Source: Shouchella clausii
Lineage (GTDB): Bacteria > Bacillota > Bacilli > Bacillales > Bacillaceae_D
Reading direction: 5' to 3'
Assembly (NCBI RefSeq): GCF_001598215.1
Contig: NZ_BCXJ01000005.1
Coordinates: forward strand, 496,001-560,000
Length of the DNA: 64,000 nt
The translations under genes were made by a program, and so were the position numbers. The notes beneath the pieces were generated by a model. That model was not told the DNA's origin. It saw only the letters and a program-made list of their open reading frames with translations, and made no database searches. Each line of letters opens with the position of its first letter. Within the stretch, counting starts at the first letter, position 1. Shown in pieces: positions 1-8,233 of the stretch.

Positions 1-1317
1 CGTAAAGTATTGCCAAATTTCGCGGTCAAGCCCGGCTTTTTTGATTTCTTCACGCAAGATTGCGTCTGATTCACGGACAATTTTTAGCTTCTCATCGGTA
101 ATTTCGCCAAGGACGCGAATGCCGAGGCCTGGGCCAGGGAATGGTTGGCGCCATACAATCTCATCTGGAATGCCAAGTTCTGTGCCAAGAGCACGCACTT
201 CGTCTTTAAATAGCGCATTGAGTGGCTCAATTAATTCAAAAGCCATGTCTTCTGGCAAACCGCCTACATTATGGTGCGATTTAATCGTTTGGGCCGTGTC
301 TGTTCCTGACTCAATGATGTCGGTATAAAGTGTTCCTTGAGCGAGGAAGTCCATTTTCTTATCTTTTAGTTTTGCCGCTTCTTCATCAAAGACGTAAATA
401 AATTCGTTGCCGATAATTTTCCGTTTTTGTTCTGGATCGGTAACGCCTTTTAATTTAGTCAAGAACCGTTCTGATGCGTCAATTTTGACGACATTCATGT
501 TAAAGCCTTGGCTGAATGTTTCCATGACGCTTTCTGCTTCTCCTTTGCGAAGCAAGCCATGGTCAATGAACATGCATGTCAATTGATCGCCAATGGCTTT
601 ATGGATGAGCACCGCCACTACGGAGGAGTCAACGCCACCGCTTAATGCGCACAACACGTGGCGGTCCCCTACTTGTTCGCGGATTTTCTTGATTTCCTCT
701 TCAATGAAGTTTTCCATTGACCAATCGCCTTTAGCGCCGCAAATGTCAAACGCAAAATTTTTCAAAAGGTCATTGCCAAATTCGGAATGCCGCACTTCGG
801 GATGAAACTGCACGCCGTACAAGTTGCGGGACTCATCGCTCATAGCTGCAACTGGGCAGGAAGGATTGGAAGCGTCGACGGTAAAGCCCTCTGGAGGAGC
901 CACAATTTTGTCGCCATGGCTCATCCAAACGGTTTGCTCAATAGGCAAGCCTTTAAAGAGCGACGATTGGTTTTCCACATTTAATAACGCTTTTCCGTAT
1001 TCACGATGGGAAGCCTTGTCGACTTTGCCGCCAAAGTGATGTGTCATTAATTGGACGCCATAACAAATCCCTAAAATCGGAATGCCTAAATCATAAATGG
1101 CAGGGTCGCATTTAGGGGAACCTTCTGCATACGCGCTGTTAGGCCCGCCTGAAAAGATAATGCCGATTGGGTTCATTTCTTTTAATTCATCCGCCGTCAG
1201 TTTGTGTGAATGCAGTTCGCTATACACACCGAGGTCGCGGATCCGTCTTGTGATCAGTTGATTGTATTGCCCACCAAAGTCAAGGACAACAATCGTTTCA
1301 TGATTCGTTACTTGCAT
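1..1317 (-). CDS. guaA: GMP synthase (glutamine-hydrolysing), 3' end cut by window edge
   Basis: Converts XMP to GMP with glutamine as amino donor, in cytoplasmic purine synthesis. The N-terminal class I glutamine amidotransferase domain shows [11 protein letters not shown] near the start and the nucleophile motif GICYG. The ATP-pyrophosphatase domain shows the P-loop SGGVDSS. 439 codons are present and about 70 C-terminal residues lie beyond base 1, judged from the usual length of about 513. ATG at 1317 has an AAAGGGTG ribosome site 7-8 nt upstream. It follows yebA as in B. subtilis, with about 200 bp between. No purine riboswitch was recognised in that gap. Confidence 0.97.
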   Translation of the reverse strand, partial: MQVTNHETIVVLDFGGQYNQLITRRIRDLGVYSELHSHKLTADELKEMNPIGIIFSGGPNSAYAEGSPKCDPAIYDLGIPILGICYGVQLMTHHFGGKVDKASHREYGKALLNVENQSSLFKGLPIEQTVWMSHGDKIVAPPEGFTVDASNPSCPVAAMSDESRNLYGVQFHPEVRHSEFGNDLLKNFAFDICGAKGDWSMENFIEEEIKKIREQVGDRHVLCALSGGVDSSVVAVLIHKAIGDQLTCMFIDHGLLRKGEAESVMETFSQGFNMNVVKIDASERFLTKLKGVTDPEQKRKIIGNEFIYVFDEEAAKLKDKKMDFLAQGTLYTDIIESGTDTAQTIKSHHNVGGLPEDMAFELIEPLNALFKDEVRALGTELGIPDEIVWRQPFPGPGLGIRVLGEITDEKLKIVRESDAILREEIKKAGLDREIWQYFT

Positions 1318-1518
1318 GCAGCTTCACCCTTTGCTAAAGAAATTCTATATAGGAAAAAAAGTCAATCGCTATCGCAAATAAAACGGCTACAAGAGCAATC
1401 GCCCCTCGGCATTGCCTTTGCAGCCATATAAATGAATGCTCTCCCCTTTGTTTCGGGATCACGCATTTCTTTATGCAGCTTATACGCCAATAATCATAAC
1501 AAGCCTGCTTGAATGCGG

Positions 1519-3729
1519 TCAAGTTCTGATTTTGTTGAGGATGTTTTTCCAATTTTCATGAAAGCGGTCCCCGTCAATGTTAGGTTTTTTATTGCTGTAT
1601 AAATATTGCTCGTAGGCCTCGGTTAGCTCCCGCATTCCAGTAGACTCCAGTTCGCTGTCCACGTCGGTTGCATATTCACGCAACGTCTGCGTTGTTTTCC
1701 GCTTATAGCCATGAAAACCGAGCAACCATAGCAAGCGCTCATAGGAGCGGACAAAGGTCTCTGTTCGCCCGTCATTTTTGTACATTCCGCTTACATAAGC
1801 ACGGGCAATCGCTTTGCGGAACAGAAACAAAACCAACGCCGCCACTGCAAGTATCCCTATAGCGGCTCCTAGCCACCAGCTCGGGCCTTCTTTCGTTTGG
1901 CCTAACGTTTGTGATTCATCTGTTTCTTCTTCGTTTTCAGGCTCTTGCACTTCGTCTTCATCCTGCTCAGGCTCTTCTCTTTGTTCAGGCTCCATATCCT
2001 CCTCATCGCCGTTTTCTATGTCAATTTCGGGCTGTTGAAAGGAAAAACCTGAAAAGCTAGGCGTCGGTTCAAACGGTACCCAGCCGACTTCCGGAAAATA
2101 TACTTCTACCCAAGAATGGGCATTGCTATTGGCAATAACGTATTCTTGATAGGTTCCATCCTCGCCGACAGTTCCCTGTGCTTCACCCTCTGTAAACCCT
2201 TTTGCCCATCTAGTCGGAATGTCAAGTGTTCGCAGCATGACAGCCATCGCTGTCGAAAAGTTATCGCAATACCCTCGGGCTGTTTCAAACAAAAACTGGT
2301 CGACGTAGTCTTGGCCTTCGGCTGGAATAGCCACATCCTCTGTTTCGTATTCAAAATTAGGCCCGCTTAAATATTGTTCAATCGCCACGGCCATGTCGTA
2401 CTGGTTGTCCGCGTCTTTCGTAATGTCTTCGGCCAACTCGCCGATACGCTCAGGCAATCCTTCTGGCAATGCTAAATAATCCGCTAGCTCTTCATCGTTG
2501 CTGTAATCAGGTCGGCCAACGTTTCGCAAGCCTTCCACATAGTACGTTTGCTCGTAAAATTGAAACTCGTATCGCTGTGGCACCAATTCGCCATTCGCGA
2601 TGGTGGCCATTGCCGAAACAGGATCAATTTGCAACGGATAGTCTTGTTCGCCAACCAAATCTGTTACCGTTGGCGAAGCAAGCTCTCCTGGATAAAACAA
2701 GTGGCCGAATTGTTGCTCCCCTTCACTATACAATTGCAACTCCGCCTGCTGCTCTTCTACTTCAACGGCATCGGCACGTTTGCTTCCTTGCAACGGTGGC
2801 GTCACGCTCCGTTCTTCGACTTCCAATGCGTCGGAAAGCTGCCAACCTCTCCCCGTATACTCGTTTTTTGTCTCCCCTTTCCAATATTGGCCGTTTTCTA
2901 CTCGAGCAATAAAAATAGGCGTGTCATCTTGGACAAAGCCACCACCGAGGCGGCGATCGTCCTCACTGTAGCCAATCCGTTGCACAGGAGTGCCTATGCC
3001 GCTCGGAACAAAGCCAAATACCGATTGGAGATAAGGAAGAGGGTCCGGCCACTGCGGTTCAGGTTTTGGCATCGCATAGCCAATCGACGCTGCTAGCATG
3101 ATAAACACGCCTAGCAAAGCAAAAGAGCGGCCAAATGTACGAAATGATAAAACGGCGTGCGTGCCTTTTTGTTCGCCGCGTTTAAGCAACAGCAGCAGCC
3201 CAAACAGAAACAACCCAACAATAAAGGTGCGAACAATCGCCCAGCTCCCGCTATAATCGGTAAATGTGTCAATTGTACCAATATAGACGATGCTGATCGC
3301 TAAAAAAAGCAATATTCGCCGTGCCTGAACAATCCAGTAAAACAGTAGGTAACTGAGGATGGACAAGAGAATCAAAAATAAAAACGTCCGGTGCATATCA
3401 GTAATGTCCGCCAAATTGCCAGCAGTCAGCAAATAGATGTTGTAAAATAGATCGTCTAAAAAAGCAAACATCCACATTTGCTCAGTGCTTGATCCTGGAA
3501 ACAACAAGTACAACGATCCGAGAATGACAGCAAAGCGGAGAAGCAGTGACCAGACAAGGTGTATTTTAAAGAATGTGATCAAGAAAAATACAGCAGAAAC
3601 AGCGACAAACAGAGCAATCGAATCCGTGTGCGTAATTTCTGAGACAGGATAAAGCCATTCCATCAATAGAAGAAAACCGAACATGTATAACACAAAATCA
3701 CGATAAAGTTGTCTTTTTTTATGCATCAT
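1519..3729 (-). CDS. yebA: Membrane transglutaminase-like protein with DUF4129 tail
   Basis: About 736 aa. The N-terminal 200 residues hold several hydrophobic membrane segments (TgpA-type N-terminus). An extracytoplasmic region follows, with a transglutaminase-like core showing GYCDNFSTA (catalytic Cys), NSNAHSWVEVYF (His) and VPFEPTP (Asp/Glu region). Next come a very acidic linker, one further membrane helix (WWLGAAIG) and a cytoplasmic DUF4129-type tail. It is the last gene of the MoxR/DUF58/transglutaminase trio, just upstream of guaA as in B. subtilis. The start is ATG at 3729 or 3726, overlapping the end of yeaD. The substrate is unknown; a cell-surface or secreted protein modification role is inferred from the family. 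Confidence 0.9.
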   Translation of the reverse strand: MMHKKRQLYRDFVLYMFGFLLLMEWLYPVSEITHTDSIALFVAVSAVFFLITFFKIHLVWSLLLRFAVILGSLYLLFPGSSTEQMWMFAFLDDLFYNIYLLTAGNLADITDMHRTFLFLILLSILSYLLFYWIVQARRILLFLAISIVYIGTIDTFTDYSGSWAIVRTFIVGLFLFGLLLLLKRGEQKGTHAVLSFRTFGRSFALLGVFIMLAASIGYAMPKPEPQWPDPLPYLQSVFGFVPSGIGTPVQRIGYSEDDRRLGGGFVQDDTPIFIARVENGQYWKGETKNEYTGRGWQLSDALEVEERSVTPPLQGSKRADAVEVEEQQAELQLYSEGEQQFGHLFYPGELASPTVTDLVGEQDYPLQIDPVSAMATIANGELVPQRYEFQFYEQTYYVEGLRNVGRPDYSNDEELADYLALPEGLPERIGELAEDITKDADNQYDMAVAIEQYLSGPNFEYETEDVAIPAEGQDYVDQFLFETARGYCDNFSTAMAVMLRTLDIPTRWAKGFTEGEAQGTVGEDGTYQEYVIANSNAHSWVEVYFPEVGWVPFEPTPSFSGFSFQQPEIDIENGDEEDMEPEQREEPEQDEDEVQEPENEEETDESQTLGQTKEGPSWWLGAAIGILAVAALVLFLFRKAIARAYVSGMYKNDGRTETFVRSYERLLWLLGFHGYKRKTTQTLREYATDVDSELESTGMRELTEAYEQYLYSNKKPNIDGDRFHENWKNILNKIRT

Positions 3730-4894
3730 CCGCACTTCGCCTCTTGCCCTCCTCAAACTGGGGATGGAAAAGCTGTGCCTTTAACCGCTTAAACTGCTCC
3801 TGTTCCCACTCGCCAACCGGAGCGGCAGCAGCAACAAACACAAGCGTTTTACGCTTTTCAAGCTGACGTACTAAACGAATCGTGTTCTCCTCTATTTGTG
3901 GCGTTATCAATAGAGTCACCCCTCCTAGTAGCTGAAGATTAGGAGGAAGTGGGGCTTGCTTTTTCGTTTTCAGCGGCTTCACTTTGGCAAGCAAGCGCAG
4001 GCCTGATTTCCATGTTCGCTCATTAAGTGGCAGCTGATTCCAACGATTTGGATACGTGTGCAAAACAACCTCCGTACGTGCTGACACAAAAGTGGCTGCC
4101 AAAGATGCGGCCCAACTCACACTTTCTTCAAACCATTCTTTTTCTAACTCTGTTTCCACTGTGCTTGGCAATAAAAATAACGATATTTCTTCGCTCTGGT
4201 CCGTTTCAAACTCTTTTGTGACGAGCCCTACTACACCTGCCGAGCGCTTCCAATCAATTTGCGCCATGCGGTCGCCTGCCACATAGGGGCGTACGCCAGA
4301 AACAGCATGGTCCTCATAGTTCTTTTTTAATTGCTTGGCAACATGGGAAGCGCCGACTATCCCTAAGCCGTGCTTTACATGGTAATAAGCAGGATAGACA
4401 AGCAACTCCGTATGAATGGGAATCCTTTTTTTAACGCGGATAAGGCCGAACAAATCATTTGCTGTTACAACGAGTTGGCCAAATTGTTGTTCCCCTCGTT
4501 GCAACGCTTTGGCCTCATATGAAAAACGCAGCTCTTTTTTTAACGTGAAAAAGAAAATCGCTTCATGCCGCTCTGCCAATATAGAAGCAGGAATGGTGTC
4601 ACTTGCTTCATAATAAAAAAATGGAAGCAATCGTGGCCTTGAGATCGTTACATCTACGTTAAATCCTTCACCTGTTCGTAGTTCCTGTTTCGATATATAG
4701 CGCGTGGCCTTCACTCCAAACAAGGAAAGAAAAGAAACAAGACATGAACAGACAAACACAATGACGACACTGTAAAACAAAAACCAACTGACAAAGCCGC
4801 CTTGGAACATGCCAAAGACAAAGGTAGCAGCAAGAATAAACAGGACAATCAACCATCGGAAAGCAAAATAAACAAATGGCTTTACTCGTTTCAT
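3719..4894 (-). CDS. yeaD: DUF58 membrane-anchored protein
   Basis: 391 aa. Two adjacent N-terminal membrane helices (about residues 8-60) are followed by a beta-rich region and the DUF58 signature VRPYVAGDRMAQIDWKRSA. The C-terminal part resembles a von Willebrand A-like fold, as is usual for the family. The start ATG overlaps the stop of the MoxR gene (TAATG), so translation is probably coupled. DUF58 proteins accompany MoxR ATPases and are thought to act with them in assembling or activating cell-surface proteins; the exact target here is unknown. Confidence 0.9.
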   Translation of the reverse strand: MKRVKPFVYFAFRWLIVLFILAATFVFGMFQGGFVSWFLFYSVVIVFVCSCLVSFLSLFGVKATRYISKQELRTGEGFNVDVTISRPRLLPFFYYEASDTIPASILAERHEAIFFFTLKKELRFSYEAKALQRGEQQFGQLVVTANDLFGLIRVKKRIPIHTELLVYPAYYHVKHGLGIVGASHVAKQLKKNYEDHAVSGVRPYVAGDRMAQIDWKRSAGVVGLVTKEFETDQSEEISLFLLPSTVETELEKEWFEESVSWAASLAATFVSARTEVVLHTYPNRWNQLPLNERTWKSGLRLLAKVKPLKTKKQAPLPPNLQLLGGVTLLITPQIEENTIRLVRQLEKRKTLVFVAAAAPVGEWEQEQFKRLKAQLFHPQFEEGKRRSADDA

Positions 4895-5853
4895 TAGGTT
4901 GCATGCCTTTTCCGCTCTACTGGAACGCGGATTTGTTTTATCAGATCAGCCAGTACCTCATCAGCGGCTTCTTCACGCATGAGCACATCATGGTGCAGTC
5001 GAATTCGATGCCCTAGTACATAGGGAGCAACAGCCTTAACGTCATCAGGAGCAACAAAATCACGACCCATAATGAGCGCATAAGCTTGGCTTGTCCGCAT
5101 CAGTGCAATGGAAGCGCGGGGACTTGCGCCTAGTTCAATCTTTCCGCTTGTTCTGGTGGCATGGACGATGTTTACTAAATACTCTTTGACATACCCATCG
5201 ATGTAAATGTTTTTGACTTCTTGCTGCAAAGCGGAAATTTCATCAAGTGTCACGACCGCTTCTAGATCCTCAATTGGATGCTTCTGCTCAACACGCCCTA
5301 AAAGTTCCAGCTCTTCTTCAATCGTTGGGTAGCCTAAGCTAATTCTGACTAAAAACCGGTCCAGTTGCGCTTCTGGAAGGGGGAATGTTCCAGCGTATTC
5401 AACGGGGTTCTGAGTCGCCATTACAAAAAAAGGCGAATGGATGACCATCGTCTCTCCGTCAACGGTGACGTTTCCTTCTTCTAGTGCCTCCAGCAAAGCC
5501 GATTGGGTTTTAGGCGACGTACGGTTAATTTCATCGGCAAGCACGACATTCGCCATAACTGGGCCAGGACGAAACTCAAACGCTTGCTTGTTTTGATTGT
5601 AAATCGATACGCCCGTCACATCCGACGGCAGTAAGTCGGGAGTAAACTGAATTCGCTTGAACGAGCCGTTAATTGTTTTCGCCATTGCTTTAACAAAAAC
5701 GGTTTTGCCAACACCAGGCACATCTTCAAGAAGCACATGCCCCCCTGCAAGCAAGGCGACAAGACTAAGACGGATTTCCGCTCGTTTGCCAATCATCACT
5801 TTTTCAACATTTTCAATGATCTCATCTATTTTAGCTGTGCTTGTAGTCAACAA
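4894..5853 (-). CDS. yeaC: MoxR-family AAA+ ATPase
   Basis: 319 aa cytoplasmic AAA+ ATPase. Walker A is LLEDVPGVGKT, Walker B is VVLADEINRTSP, and MATQNPVEYAGTFPLPEAQLDRF matches the MoxR sensor and arginine-finger region. It is presumed to be a chaperone-like ATPase working with the DUF58 and transglutaminase proteins encoded next. The start is TTG at 5853 or 5850, with GGAGAGGGG 11-14 nt upstream; no in-frame ATG lies nearby. First gene of the yeaC-yeaD-yebA unit. Confidence 0.93.
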   Translation of the reverse strand: MLTTSTAKIDEIIENVEKVMIGKRAEIRLSLVALLAGGHVLLEDVPGVGKTVFVKAMAKTINGSFKRIQFTPDLLPSDVTGVSIYNQNKQAFEFRPGPVMANVVLADEINRTSPKTQSALLEALEEGNVTVDGETMVIHSPFFVMATQNPVEYAGTFPLPEAQLDRFLVRISLGYPTIEEELELLGRVEQKHPIEDLEAVVTLDEISALQQEVKNIYIDGYVKEYLVNIVHATRTSGKIELGASPRASIALMRTSQAYALIMGRDFVAPDDVKAVAPYVLGHRIRLHHDVLMREEAADEVLADLIKQIRVPVERKRHAT

Positions 5854-5883
5854 ATCCTAGGCCCCTCTCCGTTTCTTTTTTTC

Positions 5884-5889
5884 ATTGTA
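5884..5889 (-). promoter_or_regulatory. Extended -10 sigma-A promoter for yeaC operon
   Basis: Reading the minus strand, TGGTACAATG gives an extended -10 (TGnTACAAT) about 30 bp before the yeaC start. The -35 match is weak, as is common when the extended -10 is present. Confidence 0.5.
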
Positions 5890-5938
5890 CCATTGTCCTG
5901 TTTTTTTATCATTACAGAACAAGCGTTACCTTTCACCC

Positions 5939-5967
5939 AAAAAACCGTGCACCTTTAAAGTGCACGG
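5939..5967 (-). terminator. Intrinsic terminator after thioredoxin-like gene
   Basis: The inverted repeat CCGTGCAC...GTGCACGG (8 bp, 7-nt loop) is followed on the minus strand by six T residues, 12 bp after the stop codon. Confidence 0.85.
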
Positions 5968-5978
5968 CTTTGCTTTTG

Positions 5979-6536
5979 TTACAGTTGCGACATTGTTCGC
6001 AGCATGTCTGCTTCAATTTTATCCCAAGTCTCTTTTTGCTGGAACAGCTTTCGCGTTTTCGGGATCAGTTCTGTCTTAAACGCTTCTTTATAGGCGTCCG
6101 TTCCAGGATCAGGAAGCTGCTTTTTCCATTCGGTTACACGAGCCTCTATCTCGCCAGCTCGCGGCCCCCATTTGCCTGCTTCTTTTCCTTCTCTATCGAA
6201 AAAGACGATAATCGGAATTGATCGAGCACGGCCATTGGTTAAGTACTGGTCCATCAACTCAAGGTTTTCATCGCGGATTAAAAAACGCACATCCATTAAA
6301 GCCGTTTGCGCCAATTTAAGAAAAATCGGCACGTTTACCATCGCATCCCCGCACCAATCAGCGGTAAGCACAACGGCTTTCAAGCCTTTCCCTTGGAGGA
6401 GCTCCATTTCTTGCACGGCGTCTCCGCTAGGGATGTAGTGATTGTATATGTGAAGCAACGTCTCTTTGTTTACTTCCATCGATTCAATGTAGTCTTGGGC
6501 AGTCGCCCCTTTTTCAAACCAATCAAGAAGTGTCAT
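5979..6536 (-). CDS. Thioredoxin-fold protein with single-cysteine WCGD site
   Basis: 185 aa. The central region TADWCGDAMVN has a thioredoxin-like active site in which the second Cys of CxxC is replaced (WCGD). A cis-proline region (ARSIPIIVFFD) follows. This matches the Bacillaceae thioredoxin_9-type family, of unknown substrate. With one cysteine it cannot form the usual intramolecular disulfide, so a mixed-disulfide, bacilliredoxin-like or binding role is more likely; this is inference. Monocistronic, with its own terminator. Confidence 0.82.
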   Translation of the reverse strand: MTLLDWFEKGATAQDYIESMEVNKETLLHIYNHYIPSGDAVQEMELLQGKGLKAVVLTADWCGDAMVNVPIFLKLAQTALMDVRFLIRDENLELMDQYLTNGRARSIPIIVFFDREGKEAGKWGPRAGEIEARVTEWKKQLPDPGTDAYKEAFKTELIPKTRKLFQQKETWDKIEADMLRTMSQL

Positions 6537-6653
6537 AAGCTTGCTCCTTTTTTACTGATCGTACCATGCTTGGCTCATGGGACGCAAAAAATTTGATCTT
6601 TCTAGACATATTTTTGCTGACAATCCAAACACTACATCCAAAGGAGTGGTGAG

Positions 6654-7598
6654 ATGTTCAATCGTTTTTTGCTTGCCCCGACTCTTATTTTTCTTCTGCT
6701 TTTAGGCATCGGGCAAGTGTCAACTCCAACCGCCTATGCCATCGGCAACAAGCCGTTTACATTCGTGTGGATGTCTGACACGCAGTATTACTCGCAGCAT
6801 TACCCGTATATTTACGACAGCATGACGGAGTGGATTGTCGAAAACGAACGGAGCCAGTCGATTAAATATGCGATTCATACGGGCGATATCGTTGACCATA
6901 TGACGAATGAATTCGAATGGGTTCAGGCAGACTTAGCAATGAAAAAACTAGATCAAGCCAAGATTCCATACGGCGTGCTGGCAGGCAACCATGATGTCGG
7001 ACATAGCAAATTGGACTACAGCACATACAGCCGCTATTTTGGCGATGCTCGTTTTAATAAAAGCCATGCCTTCAAAGGGTCTTACAAAGACAATGAAGCC
7101 CACTTTGACGAAATTCATGTTAGCGGGCACAAATTCCTTATTCTTTACCTCGGTTTTGGCTGGAATGACGAAACGCTCCAGTGGGCCAAAGAAGTGGTTG
7201 AAGATCATCCTCATCATGCAACGATTGTTGCCACGCATCGTTACTTGCAAGTCAATGGCAAACGCTCTGAGGATGGAGACAAACTGTTTAAGGAATTAAT
7301 CAAACCAAGCCCTTCCATTCAGCTGGTCCTAAGCGGGCACTACCACGGCACCGCCCAGCGGTTTGACCGTATTGATGACGATGGCGACGGTGTAAATGAA
7401 CGAACTGTGGTCCAGATTTTATCCGATTACCAAGGATATGAAAAAGGCGGAAATGGCTTTATGCGCCTTTTGACATTCCAACCAAAATCCCAAGCAGTGA
7501 CAATCAGCACCTATTCTCCTTATACAAAGGAAGACTCATTAGAAAACGAGGACTTTCATAAAGCGCCGATGACGTTTAGTTTTCCAATGGATTTTTAG
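6654..7598 (+). CDS. Secreted metallophosphoesterase
   Basis: 314 aa. An N-terminal signal peptide (about residues 1-29, hydrophobic core LIFLLLLGIG, ending TAYA) predicts export. Calcineurin-type motifs are in order: WMSDTQYY, HTGDIVDH, LAGNHDV, ATHRY and LSGHYHG, which supply the two-metal site. AAAGGAGTGGTGAG precedes ATG. The substrate is not deducible; extracellular phosphate scavenging or wall-polymer hydrolysis are options. Single gene between divergent and unrelated neighbours. Confidence 0.92.
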   Translation: MFNRFLLAPTLIFLLLLGIGQVSTPTAYAIGNKPFTFVWMSDTQYYSQHYPYIYDSMTEWIVENERSQSIKYAIHTGDIVDHMTNEFEWVQADLAMKKLDQAKIPYGVLAGNHDVGHSKLDYSTYSRYFGDARFNKSHAFKGSYKDNEAHFDEIHVSGHKFLILYLGFGWNDETLQWAKEVVEDHPHHATIVATHRYLQVNGKRSEDGDKLFKELIKPSPSIQLVLSGHYHGTAQRFDRIDDDGDGVNERTVVQILSDYQGYEKGGNGFMRLLTFQPKSQAVTISTYSPYTKEDSLENEDFHKAPMTFSFPMDF

Positions 7599-7626
7599 CC
7601 CCTTGCCCAAATTGTAATGGTTCATC

Positions 7627-7654
7627 ACCTTTTTAGATGGATATCCATATCGTG
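7627..7654 (+). promoter_or_regulatory. Sigma-K-like promoter (AC-N17-CATATCGTG)
   Basis: AC at 7627-7628 and CATA at 7646-7649 are 17 bp apart, as in mother-cell sigma-K promoters (AC-N16/17-CATAnnnTA). The last two -10 bases are TG rather than TA. It lies about 30 bp before the 7684 gene. Confidence 0.3.
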
Positions 7655-7683
7655 TACTATCCTAGAAAAAGGTGGTGCAATGC

Positions 7684-7890
7684 TTGGGCTATTATTACGG
7701 AGGATTTGAAAACAACTGCTGCTGCCCTCCCCCGCCTTGTGGGGGATACGGTTATGGACCTGGCCCTTACTACGGGCCGAGAGGATTTGGCGGCGGCGGC
7801 TTTGCGATTGCGATTGTTGTCGTGCTCTTCATTTTGATTATTATCATTGGCGGCGCCGGCTTTTGGGGTGGGCGTGGACTGCCTTGCTAA
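7684..7890 (+). CDS. Small Gly/Tyr/Cys-rich membrane protein, YjcZ-like
   Basis: About 68 aa. The Gly/Tyr-rich N-terminus contains Cys-Cys-Cys followed by four prolines. The single hydrophobic C-terminal helix (FAIAIVVVLFILIIII) ends in Gly-rich residues, as in small YjcZ-family sporulation proteins. I prefer TTG at 7684 because AAGGTGG lies 8 nt upstream and the protein then begins MGYYYGG; a GTG at 7672 would overlap the ribosome site. Function unknown. The sigma-K-like promoter and the family suggest expression in the mother cell. Confidence 0.6.
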   Translation: MGYYYGGFENNCCCPPPPCGGYGYGPGPYYGPRGFGGGGFAIAIVVVLFILIIIIGGAGFWGGRGLPC

Positions 7891-7893
7891 ATG

Positions 7894-7932
7894 AAAAAAG
7901 AACATTAGCGTCCTTCGCTAATGTTCTTTTCT
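7894..7932. terminator. Bidirectional terminator between two Gly/Tyr-rich genes
   Basis: A 14-bp perfect stem, AAAGAACATTAGCG/CGCTAATGTTCTTT, with loop TCCTT and A- and T-runs on either side serves the convergent genes ending at 7890 and 7933. Confidence 0.88.
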
Positions 7933-8169
7933 TTAATAATAATATCCATAGGGCGGGTACCCATAAGGTCCAGGTCCATAACCATAAGGCGGATAGCCGT
8001 ATCCGTAACCGTAACCTCCGTATAAAAACGGCGCAGCAATGAGTGATCCCCCAAGACCGCCTACGAGCCCGCCTAGAAATGCACTTCCCCCATAGCCAAA
8101 TGGCCTTCCGCCATAGTAACCAGGTGGGCGCCGATAACCGGGCTGCTGATAATGCCATTGCGTCTGCAT
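7933..8169 (-). CDS. Tyr/Gly/Pro-rich low-complexity protein, probable spore coat or crust component
   Basis: 78 aa. The sequence is dominated by Tyr, Gly and Pro, with GYG and PPYGY repeats at the C-terminus, and a hydrophobic glycine-zipper-like middle (FLGGLVGGLGGSLIAAPF). AAGGGGG precedes ATG. No recognised domain. The composition and the good sigma-K-like promoter suggest a structural outer-spore protein; this is inference. Confidence 0.6.
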   Translation of the reverse strand: MQTQWHYQQPGYRRPPGYYGGRPFGYGGSAFLGGLVGGLGGSLIAAPFLYGGYGYGYGYPPYGYGPGPYGYPPYGYYY

Positions 8170-8196
8170 CGTGGTCCCCCTTCACATCTGATGGGG

Positions 8197-8224
8197 TATC
8201 TTATGCACAAGCAGGCAGGCATGT
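8197..8224 (-). promoter_or_regulatory. Sigma-K-like promoter (AC-N17-CATAAGATA)
   Basis: On the minus strand CATAAGATA (8205-8197) fits CATAnnnTA exactly, and AC lies 17 bp upstream (8224-8223). The start codon is about 28 bp downstream. Confidence 0.5.
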
Positions 8225-8233
8225 GCGGAAGTT

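Noticed and set aside
1318-1518. Purine riboswitch before guaA
   Set aside because: The conserved loop and junction bases of the G-box aptamer are absent.
2548-3096. 182-aa plus-strand open frame
   Set aside because: Antisense shadow of yebA, without ribosome site or family pattern.
7933-8169. CRISPR-like short repeats
   Set aside because: The repetition is codon-level Tyr/Gly/Pro coding repeat with no regular spacers; no cas genes nearby.
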